DNA from: Mesorhizobium sp. B4-1-4
GTDB lineage: Bacteria; Pseudomonadota; Alphaproteobacteria; Rhizobiales; Rhizobiaceae
Assembly: GCF_006439395.2 (NCBI RefSeq)
Contig: NZ_CP083950.1
Location: forward strand, 1,612,001-1,676,000
Reading direction: 5' to 3'
Length of the DNA: 64,000 bases
Shown: positions 50,681 through 61,200 of the stretch, piece after piece
Layout: each line of letters opens with the position of its first letter
How positions within the stretch are numbered: position 1 is the first letter of the stretch
Translations under genes and position numbers: made by a program
The notes under the pieces: model-generated
What the model was told of the DNA's origin: nothing
What the model saw: only the letters and a program-made list of their open reading frames with translations
The model's database searches: none

Positions 50681-51496
50681 ATGTCAGGCCAAGAGCCCCG
50701 CACTTTCCGCAGCATGTTCATTTCCGACGTCCATCTGGGCTCGAAGGCGGCGAAGGCCGAGTTCCTGATCGATTTCCTGCGCTATCATGACGCCGACATC
50801 ATCTATCTGGTCGGTGATATCGTCGACGGCTGGCGGCTGCGGCGCAGCTGGCACTGGCCGCAAAGCCACAACGACGTGGTGCAGAAACTGCTGCGCAAGG
50901 CGCGCAAGGGCGCCAGCATCACCTATATCGCCGGCAACCACGACGAGTTCGCCCGCCAGTTCCAGGGCGTGCATTTCGGCGGCATCGTCGTCGCCGACCG
51001 TGCGATCCACGAAACCGCCGATGGCAAGCGCCTGCTCGTCATCCATGGCGACCAGTTCGACACCGTCGTCCACAATCAGCGCTGGCTCGCCTATCTCGGC
51101 GATCATGCCTATGACGCCGCGATGATCGTCAACCGCGTGGTGACGCGGCTCCGCCAATTGCTCGGCCTGCCCTACTGGTCGTTCTCGTCCTGGGCAAAGG
51201 TCAAGGTCAAGAAGGCGGTCAACTTCATCGGCTCGTTCCAGACCGTGCTCACCGAGGAGGCGCGCCGCTCGCATGTAGACGGCGTCATCTGCGGCCACAT
51301 CCACCATGCGGCGATCGAGAATTTCGAGGACGTGCGCTACATCAACACCGGCGACTGGGTGGAGAGCTGCACGGCCGTGGTCGAACATTTCGACGGCCGG
51401 ATGGAAATCCTGACCTGGGCGCATGTCCTGCCAGAGGCGCCGGACGAGCCCTTCATTCCGTTGCTCATCGAAGATCGGGTAGGGCAGGCGGCCTGA
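50681..51496 (+). CDS. UDP-2,3-diacylglucosamine diphosphatase-type metallophosphoesterase
   Basis: 271 residues, calcineurin-like. Metal-ligand motifs FISDVHLGS, LVGDIVDGW, IAGNHDEF, VIHGDQFDT and ICGHIHHA are all present, as in LpxH (COG2908). Alphaproteobacteria generally use LpxI for the lipid A step, so the precise role may differ. ATG 50681 is chosen because AAGGG lies about 10 bases upstream; the longer frame to 50630 has no ribosome site. Divergent from the SDR gene. Confidence 0.85.
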   Translation: MSGQEPRTFRSMFISDVHLGSKAAKAEFLIDFLRYHDADIIYLVGDIVDGWRLRRSWHWPQSHNDVVQKLLRKARKGASITYIAGNHDEFARQFQGVHFGGIVVADRAIHETADGKRLLVIHGDQFDTVVHNQRWLAYLGDHAYDAAMIVNRVVTRLRQLLGLPYWSFSSWAKVKVKKAVNFIGSFQTVLTEEARRSHVDGVICGHIHHAAIENFEDVRYINTGDWVESCTAVVEHFDGRMEILTWAHVLPEAPDEPFIPLLIEDRVGQAA

Positions 51497-51622
51497 GCCG
51501 AATTCCCACGAGGTTCGGCATTAATCGATTAGTCCAACCGGTTTCGCCCGGTTTTCCGCTATGTTATGGGTCGACCCACGTTGCTGACCGGCCGACGGAA
51601 CGCGGCGCAATTGGATCGATTC

Positions 51623-52837
51623 ATGTCCCTGCCGCCGCTTTCGCCAGAACGACTCGTCAAGCCACCCCATTTCGAACTGCGCATGAGCCTTATCTTCGGC
51701 TCGTTGTTCCTGTCGCTTGGCACGCATCTGCCCTATTTCCCGCTCTGGCTGCAGGCCAAGGGGTTTCACGCCGAGCAGATCGCCGTCATCCTGGCGGCGC
51801 CCATGTTCATGCGCGTGGTGACGACGCCGTTGCTGACCACACTCGCCGATCGGGCGAGGGACCGCGCCGATGTCTATGTCGCGCTGGTGGCGGCCGCGCT
51901 GCTTTTGTCGGCCGGGTATTTTCTCACGCCGACCTACTCGACGGTGCTGGCTGTGTCGCTGGCGCTGACCATCGTCTGGACGCCGCATTCGCCGATCGCC
52001 GATTCGCTGGCGCTTTCGGGCGTGCGCCGCTTCGGCTCGAACTACGCCAGCATGCGCAAATGGGGGTCGATCTGCTATCTCTGCGCCAATGTCGCGGGCG
52101 GCTTCATCCTGGCGGCCAGCGATCCTCAAGCCGTTCCGGTCATCATATTCCTGGCCCTCGGCGCGGCACTTGCTGCAGGGCTGCTGGCGCCGCGCATGGG
52201 GCGGCCGCGCAAGGCCTCGCCGCTGTCGGCGGTGGAAATCCAGCACGCGGCGCCGAGCCTGTTCAACGCCTATTTCCTCTACTTCACCCTTGGCGTCGGC
52301 ATCATCACCGCCAGCCACGCATTCCTCTATGGCTTCGTTTCCATCTACTGGAAATCGATAGGCCTCAGCGATTCGGTCGTCGGCCTGCTGTGGGCTTGGG
52401 GCGTGGTGTCCGAAGTCTGCATGTTTCTGTTTTTCAACCGCATTTTTGCCTCCGTGCCCGTCGTCAGGGTGATGGTCATCGCCGGCATCGGGTCGATCGT
52501 ACGCTGGATCATCTTTCCACTGGTTTGGCCGCTCGGCCTTGGCATCGCCGGCTTCTTCGCCGTGCAGTCGCTGCATTCGGTGTCCGTCGCGATGGTGCTG
52601 ATCGGCCTGCAGAAAATGATCGGCGAGACCGTCTCGGAAGAGCGCACGGGCGCCGCGCAAGGCATCGCCTATTTCTTCAACGGCTTCTTCATGGCCGCCG
52701 TCACGCTCGCCTCCGGTCCGCTCTATGACCGTCTCGGGGTCGACGGTTTCCTGGCGATGATTCCGATCGCCATCATCGGCCTGGTGCTGATCGGGCTTGC
52801 CGCGCGCTCAGCCCCACAGCGCCCGGTCCGGGGGTAA
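51623..52837 (+). CDS. MFS transporter, 3-phenylpropionate-permease-like (MFS_1_like)
   Basis: About 404 residues from ATG 51623, with 12 predicted membrane segments. LSLGTHLPYFPLWLQAKGFH and MFMRVVTTPLLTTLADRARD match the MFS_1_like/HcaT group; SMRKWGSICYL and AWGVVSEVCMFLFF agree. Substrate unknown. The start could also be 51566; neither has a strong ribosome site. The last 30 bases overlap the 3' end of the convergent epimerase gene. Confidence 0.86.
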   Translation: MSLPPLSPERLVKPPHFELRMSLIFGSLFLSLGTHLPYFPLWLQAKGFHAEQIAVILAAPMFMRVVTTPLLTTLADRARDRADVYVALVAAALLLSAGYFLTPTYSTVLAVSLALTIVWTPHSPIADSLALSGVRRFGSNYASMRKWGSICYLCANVAGGFILAASDPQAVPVIIFLALGAALAAGLLAPRMGRPRKASPLSAVEIQHAAPSLFNAYFLYFTLGVGIITASHAFLYGFVSIYWKSIGLSDSVVGLLWAWGVVSEVCMFLFFNRIFASVPVVRVMVIAGIGSIVRWIIFPLVWPLGLGIAGFFAVQSLHSVSVAMVLIGLQKMIGETVSEERTGAAQGIAYFFNGFFMAAVTLASGPLYDRLGVDGFLAMIPIAIIGLVLIGLAARSAPQRPVRG

Positions 52838-53791
52838 TACGAGCGAACCCTGGTAGACCAGACCCGGCTCGCGGTCGCGCGCAAGCAGCAGCGGGCCATC
52901 GAGGTCGACGTAATCGGCTCCCTGCGCAAGCAGCACCGCCGGCGCCATCGCCAGCGATGTGCCGACCATGCATCCGACCATGATACCGAACCCCAGATCC
53001 CGAGCCCGGTCGCGAAGCACGAGCGCCTCCGTCAGGCCGCCCGTCTTGTCGAGCTTGATGTTGACCGCGTCGTAGAGGCCGACCAGCGAACCGAGGTCCT
53101 TTGTCTCATGCACGCTTTCGTCGGCACAGATCGGCACCGTATGCGCAATCCGGCGCAGGACCTCGTCGTGTCCGGCAGGCAGGGGCTGTTCGACAAGCGC
53201 GATGCCATGTTGTGCGGCAAAGGCGAGATTGGCCTCGATGTTCTCGTCGGTCCACCCCTCATTGGCATCGAGGATGATACGGCTTTGCGGCGCAGCTTCC
53301 GTAACAGCGCGAATCCTGGCCATGTCGTTGCCGCCCCCGATCTTGACCTTGAGCAGGGGCCGCATGGCATTGGCACGTGCCTGCGCTGCCATCGCCTCCG
53401 GTTCGGCGAGCGACAGGGTATAGGCTGTCTCGAGGCTCGACAGCGGAACGGCATGCATGGCGTCGGCAACCGGTATTCCGCTGATCTTTGCCTCGAGATC
53501 CCAAAGAGCGCAGTCTACAGCGTTGCGGGCGGCGCCGCCCGCCATGGCGGAGAGCAGGGCGGTCCGATCCATGCCGCCGGCAATCCGTTCGCGCATCGCC
53601 TCTATCGCGTCGCGCACGCTGTCGATGGTCTCGCCATAGCGCCTGTAGGGAACGCATTCGCCGCGCCCGACATGTCCGTCTTCGCGGATCGTGCAGGTGA
53701 TGACCTCGGCCTCGGTCTTGGAGCCGCGCGAAATGGTGAAGATTCCGTCGATCGGGAAACGTTCCGCCTCGACCGAAATGACACGCGCCAT
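52808..53791 (-). CDS. Dipeptide epimerase (L-Ala-D/L-Glu epimerase type, enolase superfamily)
   Basis: About 327 residues. KVKIGG (catalytic Lys), metal ligands ILDANEGWT, LVEQPLP and ICADESVH, and the second Lys in NIKLDKTGG place it in the muconate-lactonizing branch, near YcjG/DgcA. Those enzymes epimerise Ala-Glu from recycled peptidoglycan. ATG 53791 is chosen: GGAG lies 9 bases upstream, while the longer frame to 53830 has no ribosome site. Divergent from the Mla operon. Confidence 0.9.
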   Translation of the reverse strand: MARVISVEAERFPIDGIFTISRGSKTEAEVITCTIREDGHVGRGECVPYRRYGETIDSVRDAIEAMRERIAGGMDRTALLSAMAGGAARNAVDCALWDLEAKISGIPVADAMHAVPLSSLETAYTLSLAEPEAMAAQARANAMRPLLKVKIGGGNDMARIRAVTEAAPQSRIILDANEGWTDENIEANLAFAAQHGIALVEQPLPAGHDEVLRRIAHTVPICADESVHETKDLGSLVGLYDAVNIKLDKTGGLTEALVLRDRARDLGFGIMVGCMVGTSLAMAPAVLLAQGADYVDLDGPLLLARDREPGLVYQGSLVLPPDRALWG

Positions 53792-53868
53792 ATTTTTCTG
53801 CTCCGGCTGTGCGAGAAGGGTTGTCGGCAAATCGACAAGGTCGGACCCATCAGGCTAAACAGGACGCC

Positions 53869-55056
53869 ATGTTGACGATCGGCAAGCGCGACGCAAGCGG
53901 TACGACCGCCTCGGAGGCTCACCACGACCCACGCGTGGCGGTCGGCGAGGAGGGCGACGTTCTCGGTTGCGCGTTCTCCGGAACCTGGACGACGCGGACC
54001 GTTGCGCTGATCGACGCCGACATGCGCAAGATCGAGAAGCGAAGCGGTTTCAAGATATTGGCCCTTGATCTTTCGAAAATCGAGAAGATCGATACCGCCG
54101 GCGCCTGGTTGATCGACCGGCTGGTCAGCGTCTTCGAGAAGAAGAACGTCGAGGTCCGGATGCAGGGCCAAAGCGAGATCGCTTCGATCCTGCTCGACGC
54201 GGTGGGCGAAGCCGTGCGCCGCGAGCCCGAATCGGGGCCGGCGCGGCCGCCGAACGTCATCATTCGTGCCCTGGAGGCGGTTGGCCGGCGCGTCTATGAG
54301 ATGCGCGACGATTTCCTCGCCTCGATGAACATATTGGGCGCCACCATCCGCGGCGCGCAGATGAAGCTCGGCCGCGGCCATGCCGTCAACCCGGCGGCGA
54401 TCTTCAACCAGATCGATCGCATGGGCGTCGGCGCCATTCCGGTGGTGGTGCTGATGTCGGCGATCGTCGGTGCCATCGTTGCCCAGCAAGGCGCCTATCA
54501 GCTCCGCTATTTCGGCGCCGATATCTTCGTCGTCGACCTCGTCGGCGTGCTGATCCTGCGCGAACTCGGCGTGCTGATGACGGCAATCATGATAGCCGGC
54601 CGCTCCGGCAGCGCGATCACCGCCGAGATCGGCTCGATGAAGATGCGCGAGGAGGTCGACGCGCTGAAGGTCATCGGTCTCAATCCGATCGGCGTCCTGG
54701 TCTTTCCGCGCCTGGTTGCGCTGGTGATCGCCTTGCCGTGCCTGACGATCATCGCCAATTTCGCCGCACTCGGCGGCGGCATCGTCGCGGCCTGGCTCTA
54801 TTCCGACATTCCGCCGGCCGCTTTCCTCGACAGGCTGCGCGTCGCCATCGATCTCAGCACCATCTTTGCCGGGCTGATCAAGGCCCCGTTCATGGCGATG
54901 ATCATCGGCACCATCGCTTCCGTCGAAGGTATGAAGGTCGGCGGCAGCGCCGAGTCGCTCGGCCAGCACGTGACCGCCTCGGTGGTGAAGTCGATCTTCG
55001 TAGTCATCATCCTCGACGGGCTTTTCGCCATGTTCTACGCAGCGATCGAGTTCTAA
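53869..55056 (+). CDS. MlaE-family ABC permease with N-terminal STAS domain
   Basis: 395 residues. The first 110 form a STAS domain (ALDLSKIEKIDTAGAWLIDR, with the Thr of the MlaB motif), fused to the MlaE permease (IPVVVLMSAIVGAIVAQQGA and GRSGSAITAEIGSMKMREEV) with five to six membrane segments. In E. coli the STAS part is the separate protein MlaB. The operon handles phospholipid traffic across the envelope. ATG 53869 follows AGGA closely; the next gene starts 1 base after its stop. Confidence 0.93.
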   Translation: MLTIGKRDASGTTASEAHHDPRVAVGEEGDVLGCAFSGTWTTRTVALIDADMRKIEKRSGFKILALDLSKIEKIDTAGAWLIDRLVSVFEKKNVEVRMQGQSEIASILLDAVGEAVRREPESGPARPPNVIIRALEAVGRRVYEMRDDFLASMNILGATIRGAQMKLGRGHAVNPAAIFNQIDRMGVGAIPVVVLMSAIVGAIVAQQGAYQLRYFGADIFVVDLVGVLILRELGVLMTAIMIAGRSGSAITAEIGSMKMREEVDALKVIGLNPIGVLVFPRLVALVIALPCLTIIANFAALGGGIVAAWLYSDIPPAAFLDRLRVAIDLSTIFAGLIKAPFMAMIIGTIASVEGMKVGGSAESLGQHVTASVVKSIFVVIILDGLFAMFYAAIEF

Positions 55057-55057
55057 G

Positions 55058-55867
55058 ATGGCGAAGGGCAATGGGGTGACGACGCAGGAGCAGGACGAGA
55101 GCGAAATCGTGCTCTCGGTGCGCGACGTCACCGTTGCCATCGAGGACAAGCTGATCCTCGACAAGCTGTCGCTCGACATCAGACGCGGCGAGATCCTGGG
55201 TTTTGTCGGTGCGTCGGGCGCCGGCAAATCCGTTCTGTTGCGAACCATTCTCGGGTTGATGCCCAAGCAGTCTGGAACGATCCGGCTGTTCGGGGTCGAT
55301 GTCGACAAGGCAAGCGACATCGAGCGGCTGCGCATCGACATGCGCCTTGGCGTGCTGTTCCAGCATGGCGCCCTGTTTTCGGCGCTGACCGTGCTGGAGA
55401 ACGTGCAGGTGCCGATGCGCGAATATCTCGATCTGCCGAAGAAGCTGATGGACGAGCTGGCGCTGCTCAAGATCGAGTTGGTTGGACTGCCGCCGGATGC
55501 GGCGCAGAAATTCCCCTCCGAACTCTCCGGCGGCATGATCAAACGCGCCGCGCTTGCGCGCGCCCTGGCGCTCGATCCGGACATCGTCTTTCTCGACGAG
55601 CCGACGTCCGGCCTCGACCCGATCAGCGCGGCCGAGTTCGACGAACTCGTCGTCAAGCTGCGCGACACCATGGATCTGACCGTCTATATGGTCACGCACG
55701 ACTTGGACACCCTGTTCACCGCTTGCGATCACGTGGCGGTACTCGGCAAGAAAAAGGTGCTGGTCGAGGGCACAATCGACGACATGCTGAAGAGCGAGGA
55801 GCCGTGGGTAAAATCCTATTTCCGCGGAAAACGCGCCCGGCAACTTGATCTTGCCACGCGTGCATAG
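55058..55867 (+). CDS. MlaF-type ABC transporter ATPase
   Basis: 269 residues. Walker A GASGAGKSV, signature LSGGMIKRAALARA, Walker B IVFLDEPTSGLDP and switch YMVTHDLDTLFTAC. The MIKR variant of the signature is typical of MlaF/Ttg2A. It pairs with the STAS-permease upstream and is followed 14 bases later by the MCE protein. Confidence 0.94.
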   Translation: MAKGNGVTTQEQDESEIVLSVRDVTVAIEDKLILDKLSLDIRRGEILGFVGASGAGKSVLLRTILGLMPKQSGTIRLFGVDVDKASDIERLRIDMRLGVLFQHGALFSALTVLENVQVPMREYLDLPKKLMDELALLKIELVGLPPDAAQKFPSELSGGMIKRAALARALALDPDIVFLDEPTSGLDPISAAEFDELVVKLRDTMDLTVYMVTHDLDTLFTACDHVAVLGKKKVLVEGTIDDMLKSEEPWVKSYFRGKRARQLDLATRA

Positions 55868-55881
55868 CCATAAGTGAAGCA

Positions 55882-57255
55882 ATGGAAACCAGAGCCAACT
55901 ACGTCATTGTCGGCATTTTCACGCTGGTTGCGATCCTGGCGGCGTTCGGCTTCGTCTATTGGACAGCCGCGATCGGCGACAGGGGCGAGACGGCCCTGCT
56001 GCGCGTGCGCATCCCGGGCTCGGCTTCCGGCCTCGGCCGCGGCAGCTTCGTGCTGTTCAACGGCGTCAAGGTCGGTGACGTCAAGCGTGTCTATATCGAC
56101 GTCGACAATCCGACTGTCGCCATTGCCGACACCGAGATCGATCGGCTGACGCCGATCACCAAGTCGACGCAGGCCGATATCGGCCTTGCCGGTCTTACCG
56201 GGCAGGCCAATATCGAACTCAAGGGCGCCGATCCCAAGGAAGTGAAGCTGCTCGACCAGGCGGAAAAGGAAGGCAAGGTCGCCGAGATCATCGCCAACCC
56301 GTCGGCCGTGACCAATCTGCTGCAGACCGCGCAGAACATCTTCAACCGCGCCGACAAGGTGCTGAGCGAACTCGAGGGCTTCACCAAGGATGTCCGTGGA
56401 CCGCTGACGCAGACCGTGCACAACGTGCAGACCTTCTCCGATGCGCTGGCCAGGAATTCCGACGGCATCGACAAGTTCCTGTCCAGCGTCAGCGCGCTCT
56501 CCGACGAGTTGAAGGGTGTGTCCGGCAAACTCGACGGCACGTTGAAGGCGGCGGAAGGACTGCTCAATGCCGTCGACAAGGACAAGATCAAGAGCATCGT
56601 GGCCAATGTCGATACCGTGACCGCGAACCTCAAGGAAACGTCACGGCAGCTCGACGGCGTCATCAGGAATGTCGATACCGCGGTCGGGTCGGTCAATGAT
56701 TTCGCCAAGCAGACGCAAGGCACGCTGGCCAAGGTCGACGGGGTGCTCGACGGCATCGACCCGGCGCAGGTGCGTACGGCTCTGGCCAACATCCAGAAGG
56801 CCAGCGAAAGCGCCAACAAGGCCGCCGCCGATATCGCCGTCGTGACCAACAAGTTCGCCAACCGCGCCGACGATATCAACCAGACCATCAAGGACGCCAA
56901 GCAGCTTGCGCAACGGCTCAACGATGCTTCGGTGCGCGTCGACGGCATCCTCGCCAGGGTCGACACCTTGCTCGGATCGGGCCAGGCCGATGGCGTGATG
57001 GCCGATGCCAGGGCGACGCTGAAATCATTCAAGCAGGTTGCCGATACGCTGAATGCGCGGCTTGGGACCATCACCGACAATCTGGCGCGCTTCTCGGGCC
57101 AGGGACTTTCGAATGTCGAGGCGCTGGTGCAGGACAGCCGCCGTTCGATCGGCCGCATCGAGGAGGCGGTGACAGATCTCAGCCGCAATCCGCAGCGCAT
57201 TCTCTCGGGTGGCGAAGGTGAGGTTCGGCAGTTCGACGGCAGGGCGCGGCGTTGA
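55882..57255 (+). CDS. MlaD-family MCE protein
   Basis: 457 residues. A single N-terminal membrane segment (about 7-29, IVGIFTLVAILAAFGFVYW), an MCE domain (about 38-115, with PGSASGLGRGSFVLFNGVKV and ADIGLAGLTGQANIEL), then a long helical/coiled region that likely forms a periplasmic tunnel or needle. It binds and delivers lipids from the permease complex. Longer than E. coli MlaD (183) and more like the PqiB/LetB-type extended members in the tail, though with one MCE domain. Confidence 0.93.
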   Translation: METRANYVIVGIFTLVAILAAFGFVYWTAAIGDRGETALLRVRIPGSASGLGRGSFVLFNGVKVGDVKRVYIDVDNPTVAIADTEIDRLTPITKSTQADIGLAGLTGQANIELKGADPKEVKLLDQAEKEGKVAEIIANPSAVTNLLQTAQNIFNRADKVLSELEGFTKDVRGPLTQTVHNVQTFSDALARNSDGIDKFLSSVSALSDELKGVSGKLDGTLKAAEGLLNAVDKDKIKSIVANVDTVTANLKETSRQLDGVIRNVDTAVGSVNDFAKQTQGTLAKVDGVLDGIDPAQVRTALANIQKASESANKAAADIAVVTNKFANRADDINQTIKDAKQLAQRLNDASVRVDGILARVDTLLGSGQADGVMADARATLKSFKQVADTLNARLGTITDNLARFSGQGLSNVEALVQDSRRSIGRIEEAVTDLSRNPQRILSGGEGEVRQFDGRARR

Positions 57256-57343
57256 CTTCGGCGTCTGCTCGCCTCAGAAACAATCATTGCGGATGTAGGT
57301 TATTTTTGAGGTCGATAAATAACGGGGATGGCAGGGGGCGTGC

Positions 57344-57940
57344 GTGAAGTCGATTGTGTCCAGATCGGGCGTGGCATTGCTTGCCTTGGCCCTCGCCAGC
57401 TGCGCGGCTCTGCCGGGCGGCGGACCCGCGCCACTCGACACGTTTGAGCTGTCGGCACCTTCGGTCGAGGCACATGGCCACAGCCGTCGCCAGATCCTGA
57501 TCGCCCAGCCTTCGGCGCTCAAGGCGCTGGACAGCCAGAACATCGTCATCAAGCCCTCCGACCGCTCGATCCAGTATCTGAAGGGCGCGCAATGGGCTGA
57601 CCGCCTGCCCCTGATCGTGCAGGCGCGGTTGGCCGAGACGTTTCAGCGCTCGGGCAGTTTTGCCGGCGTCGGCAAGCCGGGCGAGGGGCTGGCGATCGAT
57701 TACCAGGTGATTGTCGAGATCCGATCCTTCGAAGTTCGCGTCGAGGGCGGCGAACATGCCGAGGTTGACCTGTTCGTGCGCATCCTCAACGACCGCAATG
57801 GCGAGGTGCGCGCTTCCAAGAGCTTCACCGCGACCGCACCCGTTTCGGGGCGCGGCAATCCCGCCTATGTCAGTGCGCTCGACAGCGCGTTCGGCGATGC
57901 CGCCAGGCAAATCGTTCGCTGGACCGATTCGGTGATCTGA
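57344..57940 (+). CDS. ABC-type transport auxiliary lipoprotein (PqiC/YmbA-like)
   Basis: 198 residues with a lipoprotein signal peptide and lipobox LALASC, so it is anchored in a membrane facing the periplasm. The body (APLDTFELSAPS, then SDRSIQYLKGAQWADRLP and LIVQARLAETFQRSG) matches the auxiliary lipoproteins of MCE transporters. GTG at 57344 gives the signal sequence. It completes the operon and may dock the MCE protein to the outer membrane; no MlaA or MlaC is present here. Confidence 0.87.
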   Translation: MKSIVSRSGVALLALALASCAALPGGGPAPLDTFELSAPSVEAHGHSRRQILIAQPSALKALDSQNIVIKPSDRSIQYLKGAQWADRLPLIVQARLAETFQRSGSFAGVGKPGEGLAIDYQVIVEIRSFEVRVEGGEHAEVDLFVRILNDRNGEVRASKSFTATAPVSGRGNPAYVSALDSAFGDAARQIVRWTDSVI

Positions 57941-58175
57941 GCGCCAGGGGCGGCGACGCTTTCTGGCTGCCTGCGCTCGAAGACATCAGGCCGCAGCTTT
58001 CCAGCCTTCATCAGGTGCTGCAGGGGGTATAGGTCGGGGACAGCGCATCGTCGAGCGGCGGGTGGTCGACGCCACAATAATCCGCAAGCTTTTTTGCTCG
58101 GCGTCCTGGCCAAGCCAAATCCCCGATCGGCATCCCAGCCGCGATCAGGCGAGGCCAAGGCCCCGCCTGTTCAAT

Positions 58176-58213
58176 TCCCGGTTAAATGCAAGCGTCCCGG
58201 TTTAATGCAAGCG
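58176..58213. repeat. 19-bp tandem duplication at the 3' end of the giant gene
   Basis: TCCCGGTTAAATGCAAGCG (58176-58194) is repeated as TCCCGGTTTAATGCAAGCG (58195-58213) with one substitution. The second copy encodes the last codons and TAA stop of the giant gene, so the first is a downstream duplicate of that end. Confidence 0.8.
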
Positions 58214-61200
58214 ACCGCTGGCGTGGGCCAGCATGGTGTAGACCTTACCGGTGTCCGAGGTCAGATAGGTCTGCGCCATGATGTTGTCGCGATCGTTGCG
58301 CGAGACATCCTTGAGCAGCTTCTCGAAGTCGTCGCAGTAGCGGTCGACGGCGGCGCGGAATTCGGCCTCGGCCTGATATTTGCGGCGAATCTCGTCGAAT
58401 GTCTGCTGACCCTTCAGCGTGTAGAGCCGGCGGGTGAAGACGTCACGCTCGCCGCGCCGATAGCGGTTCCACAACTCGATCGAGGCATCGTGGTCGATGG
58501 CTCGCGCGATGTCGACGGAGAGCGAGTTCAGCGATTCCACGACGTGCAGCGGCGAGCGCTGGGCAGGGGCTGCACGCGGTGCTTCCGCGGGCGCCGCCGG
58601 TGCCGTGGGCCTGAGGTCTGCGTCGTTCGATGCCGCGGTCAGAAGATCGCGCACCCAGCCGCCCTGCGGCGTCCGGGCACTGGCGTCGGAGCGCGGGCGC
58701 GGTGGCGCTTCGGCCGGACGATCGAGATCGAGCGTGCCGCGCAGCGCCGTGCCATCCAGCGGCGCCTGCGGCGCACGAAGTTCCGGCTGCGGTGCAGGGG
58801 CACGACGCGGCGGTTCGGCGGCGCGTGGCGCCGGCGCTTGCGGCACCGGGCGCAGGCCGCGCGGCTCCGAGGCGTCGCCACCGCGACCGGACTTCGCAAC
58901 GATGTCCGAAAGCTCCTTCAAGGCGTTGATCTGCTCCGAGACGGCGCGGCGGATGGCAGAGGTCGATTCCTTTGCCTCTTCCGGCATCTCGATGACGCCC
59001 TTCTTGAGTTCGGCGCGGGTGAGGTCGAGTTCGCTCTTGATCGAGCCGGCGGTGCGACGCATCTCCTCGGTCGCATCGGCGAAGCGCTTGGTGGCCGAAT
59101 CGACGACATCGGTGATGGCGTTGCGGATCTTGTCTGCGGACTCCAGCGTCTTGCCCTCGGCGTTCTGCAACGTCTGACCGACGAGGTTTTCGAAGGAGCG
59201 CATGACCCTTTCGAGGTCCTCCGACTTCTTGACCAGGCCGACGGCGAGCTCTTCGAGCGACGACTGCCTTTCCAGCGTGTGCTCGAGGTTGCTCTGGGCC
59301 GAGCTCAGGAGGTCCGAGGCGCTGACCAGCAGGCGGCTGTGCTCGTCGAACTTGGTGGCGATCGATGCCACTTCGCGCAAGGTCGACGACGACAGCTCTG
59401 TCAGTCTCGTGGTGTTGGAATCAACCAGGCGCGCCGAGCTGGCAAAGGTCTGAGCCGCCTTTTCGGTGGTGGCCGCGAAGCTTTGCGTGCTGCCGGTCAG
59501 GCGTTCGTCGACCTGGCTGAGGTTGACCGCGGCCTGCTCGATCAACTGACCGAGCTGCGAACTGGACTTTGTCATGCGGCCGATGAGGTCGGCGACGCTG
59601 TCGGACAGCGACGAGCGGGCGCCTTCGACCGCCGACAAGGTCTCGGCGGTGCGGCTGGCGAGCGCGTTGACAAGAGCTGCATTCTCGCTGCGCAGCTTCT
59701 CGGCGGCGCGTTCGGTGACCTCTTCCATGCTCTTTTGCAGTTCGGAGCCGCCCTGGGCGAAGCGCTCGACCAACGGCCGTGCGGTCTCATCGAGGATCTT
59801 CGACATTTCGGCCGACCGCGCCGCGAGCATAGAGTTGAGCTCGCGGGTATTGGCGCCGATCGTCTTGGCGGCGTCGTTGGTGCTTTGGCCGATATGCTGG
59901 CCTACCGCGGTAAAGGTCTCCGCGATCACATTGGCGCGCGAAACAAGCTGTGCCTCGGCGGTCGAAACCTGCTCATTGAGCTTTTGGCCGATCGTTTCCG
60001 TGGTGTTGGCGAGCCGGTTCTCGACCCCGGCGATCTGCTCCTCGACACGAGCGGCCGCGGCCGCCGCGCTCGATGCCAGACGCTCGTCTGCGCCGGCAAG
60101 CGCCTGCTCGATCTCGCGGGCATGCACGGCCAGTTCCTGGCCGGTCTGGCGCGCACGGTCGGCGACTCTCTGCTCGGTGCTGGCGAAAGCACCGACGATG
60201 GTCTGCGCATGCTCGCCGATCGTCGAAGAGCTGTCGGCGATGCGCGAAACCAGACGCTGGTCGGCCTCGTCGAAGATACGGCCGATTTCCGACGCACGGT
60301 TGGACAGCGCGTCCGATCCTTCCGCGATGCGCGCGACCAATTGCTGGTCGGCGGCGTCAAAAATACGGCCGAGATCGGATGCTCGGGCGGCGAGCGCCTC
60401 GGCCGATTCGCCGATACGCATGCCGAGCCTCTGGTCGGCGCTTTCGAAGTTGCGCAGGATGTCGCCGGCGCGGGCGGCCAGCGACTGTGCCGTCTCGACG
60501 GCACGGGCAACCAGCTTCTGGTCGGCGTCGTCAAACGTACCGGCGATCTCGCCCGCGCGGGCAGACAGATGATCGGCGGTTTCCTGGGCCCGGGCAGCAA
60601 GCTGATCCGCGGTTTCCCGGGCGCGCGCGGCGAGCTTCTGGTCCGCCGCGTCGAAGGTGCCGGCGATTTCGCTTACACGGGCGTTTAGCTGATCGGCGGT
60701 TTGCTGGGTGCGCGCGGCGAGCCTCTGGTCCGCCCTGTCGAAGGTGCCGGCGATTTCGCTGGCACGGGCAGCCAGCTGATCGGCGGTTTCGTAGGCACGG
60801 GCCAGCAGTGAGCTGGAGGTATCGTCGGCACGGGCAAGCAAGGCGTTCGACGTATCTTCCGCACGGGCGTGGAGGCGGCGATCGGCCTCCTCGAAGGTAC
60901 GGGCAATGTCTTCGGCCCGCGCCAACAGGGCCGCGGACGTCTGTTCGGCGCGCTCGGCGATCTTGCGGTCCGCGTCGCTGAAGGCCGCGCCGGCCTGCTC
61001 ATGCAGCGCGCTAGTGACTTCCAGGACCTTTTCACGCAATGCGCCGGCAACGAAGACCGCGCTCCTCTCGAGCACGCCGCGAACATTGTCGACACCGGTC
61101 GAGAGCGCGCGCTCCATGGTCCCGGCGCGTTCCTCGATGATACCGGTCTGGCGGCTGAACGCCTGCTCGATCTTGTCCACATCGGCTGCGATAGCGGCCG

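Noticed and set aside
58094..60688. 864-codon plus-strand open frame, with a 620-codon one at 60869-62731
   Set aside because: Both mirror the repeats of the giant coiled-coil gene on the opposite strand; they contain only shadow repeats and no recognisable domain.
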